Positions 63,401-64,000 of a stretch of DNA of 64,000 nt are shown one piece after another. Each line of letters starts with the position of its first letter. Positions within the stretch are counted from its first letter, which is position 1. Both the position numbers and the translations under genes were made by a program. The notes below the pieces were generated by a model. It was not told the origin of the DNA. It did no database searches and saw only the letters and a list, made by a program, of their open reading frames with translations. This DNA is from Branchiostoma belcheri (Eukaryota; Chordata; Leptocardii; Amphioxiformes; Branchiostomatidae), in the NCBI RefSeq assembly GCF_001625305.1, contig NW_017802747.1:455002-519001 (forward strand). Reading direction: 5' to 3'.

Positions 63401-63922
63401 GAGAGTAGTGGGGATGTCTGGGCATGCTATCAAAGCAAGACTCTAATTCATTTTCATTTGGGATATTCTTGCATAGATCCTTAAAATTCATAGATGTTCT
63501 GCTGTGAAAAATGCGGCCTTAGATCCTTACAGGGATCGGTAGTGTAACGGCCAGCCAAAATCCCATAACCTGGGAGCTAAACTCACTTTGACCAAGCGTA
63601 AAGAATTTTTTTAGTCCACGGCAAAAAAAAAACACTCTGACGTATACGTATGTAATCGCGTGGTTAAAGTCGAGAGAAGTTGAGAAAAATAATGAAAAAT
63701 TATTGACTTACTCTAAGTCTAACCCCGGCCAGGTCTCGTTCGGAACGACGTGGATGACCTGGTACAGGGACGCTGTAGGGAACGACCCGGCCGTGATGTT
63801 TACGGTGACGTTCGCTATGATACCCGGAGGTCTGTCGTGCGTCATCAGGCTGGGGCTGAACGTACGCTCTCCGTTGGGGGCAGTTGGGAGCAGACAGCCT
63901 AGCATGATCTCACAGTCCGTGC
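40671..63922 (-). CDS. Polycystin-1-like protein (PKD1 family), multi-exon, 5' incomplete
   Basis: Twenty-nine exons join in phase to about 1,800 codons, ending TAA at 40671-40673. Order: a REJ-type ectodomain (exons p1-p15); a GPS autocleavage motif ([15 protein letters not shown]) and first membrane segment (p16); a PLAT/LH2 domain ([18 protein letters not shown] to [13 protein letters not shown], p17-p20); membrane segments 2-6; the polycystin extracellular loop (p27-p29, with [19 protein letters not shown]); and segments 7-11 with a pore helix ([15 protein letters not shown], p30). Eleven membrane segments after a GPS is the polycystin-1 plan; family members act at cilia or the plasma membrane as receptor/channel subunits, usually paired with a polycystin-2. 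The C-terminal tail is short and shows no coiled coil, which is closer to the PKD1L2/PKD1L3 type than to PKD1 (inference). The N-terminal part lies beyond the window end. Confidence 0.9.
41815..42153 (-). CDS. Exon p29: end of polycystin loop, membrane segment 7
   Basis: Acceptor TCACACAG, donor AAGGAGG|GTGAGT, phase 1 to 1. It contains [20 protein letters not shown] and [13 protein letters not shown], the polycystin signature, then [19 protein letters not shown]. Confidence 0.93.
42662..42901 (-). CDS. Exon p28: polycystin loop
   Basis: Acceptor TTTTCCAG, donor ACTGATG|GTGAGA, phase 1 to 1. Several Cys and N-glycosylation sequons (NYT, NTT, NIT, NDC), with [11 protein letters not shown] and DPWRYMFAP, fit the extracellular loop. 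Confidence 0.9.
43168..43336 (-). CDS. Exon p27: start of polycystin loop
   Basis: Acceptor CGCTTTAG, donor AAACCAG|GTGAGT, phase 0 to 1. [20 protein letters not shown], then [13 protein letters not shown] (the RLRQVR-like motif of the family). Confidence 0.9.
43668..43904 (-). CDS. Exon p26: basic cytosolic stretch and membrane segment 6
   Basis: Acceptor TTCTTATAG, donor TCAGAG|GTAATG, phase 0 to 0. [40 protein letters not shown] is the segment before the polycystin loop. Confidence 0.9.
44290..44700 (-). pseudogene. Non-LTR retrotransposon 3' fragment
   Basis: A 117-codon frame contains [29 protein letters not shown], the Cys/His zinc-knuckle end found at the C-terminus of many CR1/Jockey-type LINE ORF2 proteins. 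It is intronic and lies in the gene's orientation. Confidence 0.7.
45033..45107 (-). CDS. Exon p24: acidic cytosolic linker
   Basis: Acceptor ATACTACAG, donor GACGG|GTAGGA, phase 0 to 0, 25 codons: [25 protein letters not shown]. Short and acidic, it links the segment-5 and segment-6 exons. Confidence 0.7.
45328..45864. mobile_element. Inverted-repeat DNA element next to a splice donor (PIF/Harbinger-like ends?)
   Basis: Left end TAAGGCCCTGTCCAAATGAA; right end GTGTGAACAAGGCTTAA, whose reverse complement is TTAAGCCTTGTTCACAC. The interior has a repeated GGTTTCGAACCGGTTTCGAA. The short ORF in it is not a gene. The superfamily guess rests on the GGCCCTGTCC-type terminus only. Confidence 0.55.
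45870..46057 (-). CDS. Exon p23: membrane segments 4 and 5
   Basis: Acceptor CCATACAG, donor GTCAAG|GTACCT, phase 1 to 0. [20 protein letters not shown] and [23 protein letters not shown]. Polycystin-1 proteins have the same [11 protein letters not shown]-like motif. Confidence 0.92.
46447..46560. repeat. Short foldback element
   Basis: TTTGGAAACGGTCAGCCGTT TCAG and CTGAAACGTCTGACCGTTTC CAAA are near-perfect inverted repeats around a 66-bp loop. It lies in the p22-p23 intron. Confidence 0.8.
46748..47728 (-). mobile_element. Complete TTAA-flanked element with GGGGTCCGCGCGGACCCC palindromes
   Basis: TTAACCCTAAACAGTACACC at one end and GGTGTTCTGTTGAGGGTTAA at the other, 981 bp. The exact palindrome GGGGTCCGCGCGGACCCC occurs three times (near 46770, 46935 and 47664). 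The inner part matches the CCCTATCTAGA family. No transposase. It ends within six bases of exon p22. Confidence 0.83.
47734..47935 (-). CDS. Exon p22: membrane segment 3 and cytosolic loop
   Basis: Acceptor ATTTCAG, donor TACTTCG|GTATGT, phase 0 to 1. [23 protein letters not shown] is followed by a Lys/Arg/Asp-rich loop and [11 protein letters not shown]. Confidence 0.92.
48240..48405. repeat. (GAGT)n microsatellite
   Basis: Long run of GAGT tetranucleotides preceded by two copies of AAATAAGCGTGTTTTTGAGT. It is intronic. Confidence 0.95.
48464..48677 (-). CDS. Exon p21: post-PLAT linker and membrane segment 2
   Basis: Acceptor TCATCACAG, donor CCTCAG|GTTTGT, phase 2 to 0. [48 protein letters not shown] and FTRVQRL are hallmark polycystin-1 motifs. 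Confidence 0.93.
49155..49262 (-). CDS. Exon p20: end of PLAT domain
   Basis: Acceptor TTGTACAG, donor TTCGAG|GTACCA, phase 2 to 2. [30 protein letters not shown]. Confidence 0.92.
49653..49718 (-). CDS. Exon p19: PLAT domain
   Basis: Acceptor TTTTCCAG, donor AACAG|GTAAGG, phase 2 to 2. [22 protein letters not shown], a core PLAT strand pair. Confidence 0.9.
50130..50345. repeat. CA-rich low-complexity tract
   Basis: Irregular ACACAA/ACACGC/ACATAC repeats. The 117-codon ORF over it is a low-complexity shadow. It stops about 50 bp from the exon p18 donor. Confidence 0.9.
50398..50576 (-). CDS. Exon p18: PLAT domain
   Basis: Acceptor CTTGTTAG, donor TGCATG|GTAAGT, phase 0 to 2. [20 protein letters not shown] and [20 protein letters not shown]. 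Confidence 0.93.
50885..50992 (-). CDS. Exon p17: start of PLAT domain
   Basis: Acceptor CATGTCAG, donor GCAGAG|GTAGGT, phase 0 to 0. [20 protein letters not shown] is the first PLAT strand with its TG-x-x-NAGT motif. Confidence 0.93.
51698..51916 (-). CDS. Exon p16: GPS motif and membrane segment 1
   Basis: Acceptor ACAATGTAG, donor AACAAG|GTAGTG, phase 0 to 0. [15 protein letters not shown] is the GPS. The usual His-Leu-(Thr/Ser) cleavage triad is present as [20 protein letters not shown] is the first membrane segment. Confidence 0.93.
52573..52700 (-). CDS. Exon p15: pre-GPS region
   Basis: Acceptor ACTGTCAG, donor TGTAAG|GTGAGG, phase 1 to 0. [18 protein letters not shown] is the conserved Cys-x-Tyr..Trp..Gly-Cys stretch before the GPS. 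Confidence 0.9.
53470..53593 (-). CDS. Exon p14: ectodomain
   Basis: Acceptor TACTGCTAG, donor ACCTTG|GTTATT, phase 0 to 1. [20 protein letters not shown] and TNYYLG. Confidence 0.85.
53806..53955. repeat. Foldback element, about 150 bp
   Basis: CTCTCCAATCAGAGGTTTGG GTT at the left pairs with AACCCAAAACCTCTGCTTGG AGAG-type sequence at the right (imperfect). It contains a poly-G/poly-T centre and lies 40 bp from exon p13. Confidence 0.7.
53996..54160 (-). CDS. Exon p13: ectodomain
   Basis: Acceptor TGTTTCAG, donor GAACAG|GTAAGG, phase 0 to 0. [20 protein letters not shown] and [14 protein letters not shown]. Confidence 0.9.
55169..55381 (-). CDS. Exon p12: ectodomain
   Basis: Acceptor GATTTTCAG, donor CTGACT|GTAAGT, phase 0 to 0. 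[29 protein letters not shown]; rich in N-glycosylation sequons. Confidence 0.9.
55470..55690 (-). mobile_element. tRNA-derived SINE with duplicated B-box region
   Basis: Antisense B box GGACTTGAACC (55585-55595) and SINE body words GTCGTGTGAAGTGCC and GAGCGAAGTGAGG. A 31-bp stretch (ACCCGGGACCCTTTGGTTCT plus 11 bases) is repeated directly. Confidence 0.82.
55851..56006 (-). CDS. Exon p11: ectodomain
   Basis: Acceptor CTATTATAG, donor GTTCAG|GTGGGT, phase 0 to 0. [20 protein letters not shown] and [15 protein letters not shown]. Confidence 0.88.
56445..56564 (-). CDS. Exon p10: ectodomain
   Basis: Acceptor CTACCACAG, donor TCAACG|GTAAAT, phase 0 to 0. [30 protein letters not shown]. Confidence 0.88.
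56924..57009 (-). CDS. Exon p9: ectodomain
   Basis: Acceptor TTTTCCTAG, donor AGAAAT|GTGAGT, phase 1 to 0. [20 protein letters not shown]. Confidence 0.8.
57556..57670 (-). CDS. Exon p8: ectodomain
   Basis: Acceptor TTGTTCAG, donor TTTCTG|GTCAGT, phase 0 to 1. [20 protein letters not shown] and [10 protein letters not shown]. Confidence 0.87.
58015..58354. mobile_element. Foldback MITE with about 42-bp inverted ends
   Basis: CAATGGACCTATACCATTAT through TTTGTTTACC at the left and GGTAAACAAACTGTGACGTA through GGTCCATTG at the right are inverse copies, differing by one ATT. 340 bp, no ORF, in the p7-p8 intron. Confidence 0.88.
58437..58562 (-). CDS. Exon p7: REJ-like ectodomain
   Basis: Acceptor TGTGTGCAG, donor ACCCAG|GTCGGT, phase 0 to 0. 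[29 protein letters not shown]. Confidence 0.87.
58891..59067 (-). CDS. Exon p6: REJ-like ectodomain
   Basis: Acceptor TTTCTTTAAG, donor ACAGAG|GTGAGT, phase 0 to 0. [23 protein letters not shown] and [17 protein letters not shown]. Confidence 0.87.
59853..59960 (-). CDS. Exon p5: REJ-like ectodomain
   Basis: Acceptor TTCTTTAG, donor TTGCTG|GTTGGT, phase 0 to 0. [20 protein letters not shown] and IEFDLEPLL. Confidence 0.85.
60176..60434. repeat. (GT)n / (GAGA) microsatellite cluster
   Basis: Long GT runs with three copies of TGATAGAGAGAGAGG and a CG-rich (GCGC) end. ORFs over it are low-complexity shadows. It is in the p4-p5 intron. Confidence 0.95.
60576..60715 (-). CDS. Exon p4: REJ-like ectodomain
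   Basis: Acceptor TTTCTATAG, donor GGATGG|GTGAGT, phase 1 to 0. [20 protein letters not shown] and [11 protein letters not shown]. Confidence 0.85.
60905..61200. repeat. 93-bp tandem duplication within a repeat
   Basis: GACGCATCACGACCGGCAAC near 61001 recurs as GACGAATCACGACCGGCAAT at 61094, with the following GCGGGACACGCCAGACTTGC-type sequence also repeated. ATCACGAAATCGCCGGC and ATCACGAAATCACCGGC flank the pair as direct repeats. The ORFs in three frames are repeat shadows. Confidence 0.75.
61407..61605 (-). CDS. Exon p3: REJ domain
   Basis: Acceptor GTGCACTAG, donor TGTGAAG|GTAAGG, phase 0 to 1. [27 protein letters not shown] and [20 protein letters not shown], the C-x-x-x-P-x-x-G-x-AL..F-x-x-x-C pattern of REJ/polycystin ectodomains. 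Confidence 0.9.
61611..62035. repeat. 110-bp minisatellite, about four units
   Basis: Units start at 61611, 61721, 61831 and 61945, each with CACAATGTAATTATAGTAAA CG and ATAGCCTGTTAACGTTAGA. The fourth unit is offset by a 4-bp insertion. The first unit touches the exon p3 acceptor. Confidence 0.92.
62234..62423 (-). CDS. Exon p2: REJ domain
   Basis: Acceptor CTTCTCACAG, donor TTTGTG|GTGTGA (weak), phase 2 to 0. [20 protein letters not shown] and [20 protein letters not shown]. Confidence 0.87.
63010..63491 (-). pseudogene. Non-LTR retrotransposon 3' fragment with zinc knuckle
   Basis: A 153-codon frame ends at a normal stop and contains [20 protein letters not shown] then [28 protein letters not shown], the Cys-rich C-terminal end of a LINE ORF2. 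No reverse transcriptase remains. It is in the p1-p2 intron. Confidence 0.85.
63712..63922 (-). CDS. Exon p1 (first visible): REJ domain
   Basis: Acceptor TTTTTTCAG, donor ACTTAGA|GTAAGT, phase 1 to 2. [29 protein letters not shown]. Phase-1 entry shows that more exons lie upstream, outside the window. Confidence 0.85.
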
Positions 63923-64000
63923 CTGAAAAAATGTTTTAAGATATTTTTCGGGCCTTCAATGAAGTAACTTAAAAAAAAAAAAGAATGGATATTTTTTTTT

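Noticed and set aside
1-64000. CRISPR arrays, bacterial operons, phage or integrative elements
   Set aside because: The sequence is eukaryotic. The tandem repeats found are microsatellites and minisatellites without unique spacers.

Overview
The window is animal nuclear DNA, most likely from a cephalochordate (Branchiostoma-type amphioxus). The evidence is intron-rich genes with canonical GT..AG junctions, a Mind-bomb-type repeat domain joined to armadillo-like repeats, a polycystin-1-type gene, tRNA-derived SINEs, decayed non-LTR retrotransposons and many short TTAA-flanked inverted-repeat elements. The species assignment is inference. There are no prokaryotic features. The ORFs seen are short because coding sequence is split into exons of about 60-800 bp; exon edges below come from splice signals, reading phase and protein similarity read by eye.

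Region 1 (1-2649) shows no gene: CpG-rich repetitive DNA, a CA microsatellite and anonymous sequence. Region 2 (2650-35191, plus strand) is one multi-exon gene, 5'-incomplete. It encodes the end of one Mind-bomb SH3-like (REP) repeat and a second complete one, a Cys-rich segment, two near-identical ARM/HEAT-like blocks of about 300 residues, and a C-terminal domain with a His-Gly-Thr motif that I suspect has an ADP-ribosyltransferase-like fold. About 1,144 codons are visible and all 23 exons join in phase. The seven exons of the ARM block are duplicated in tandem inside the gene (about 8350-21568 and 22547-29572); the block is phase 1 at both ends, so the duplication keeps the frame. Copy 1 later received an RTE-like LINE inside its first exon and a large nest of transposons; copy 2 received a different 0.7 kb insertion.

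Region 3 (about 36000-40670) is intergenic, between two convergent genes, and mostly mobile DNA. Region 4 (40671-63922, minus strand) is a polycystin-1-like gene with 29 recognisable exons and about 1,800 codons, 5'-incomplete at the window end: REJ-type ectodomain, GPS cleavage motif, first membrane segment, PLAT domain, ten further membrane segments, the polycystin extracellular loop and the pore region. Its introns hold minisatellites, foldback elements, an antisense-oriented SINE and LINE 3' fragments.

Two assembly gaps are present (15552-16254 and 33500-33519). The two genes have no evident functional link. The first looks like a ubiquitin-ligase-related scaffold with a possible NAD-linked output domain; the second is a membrane receptor/channel subunit.
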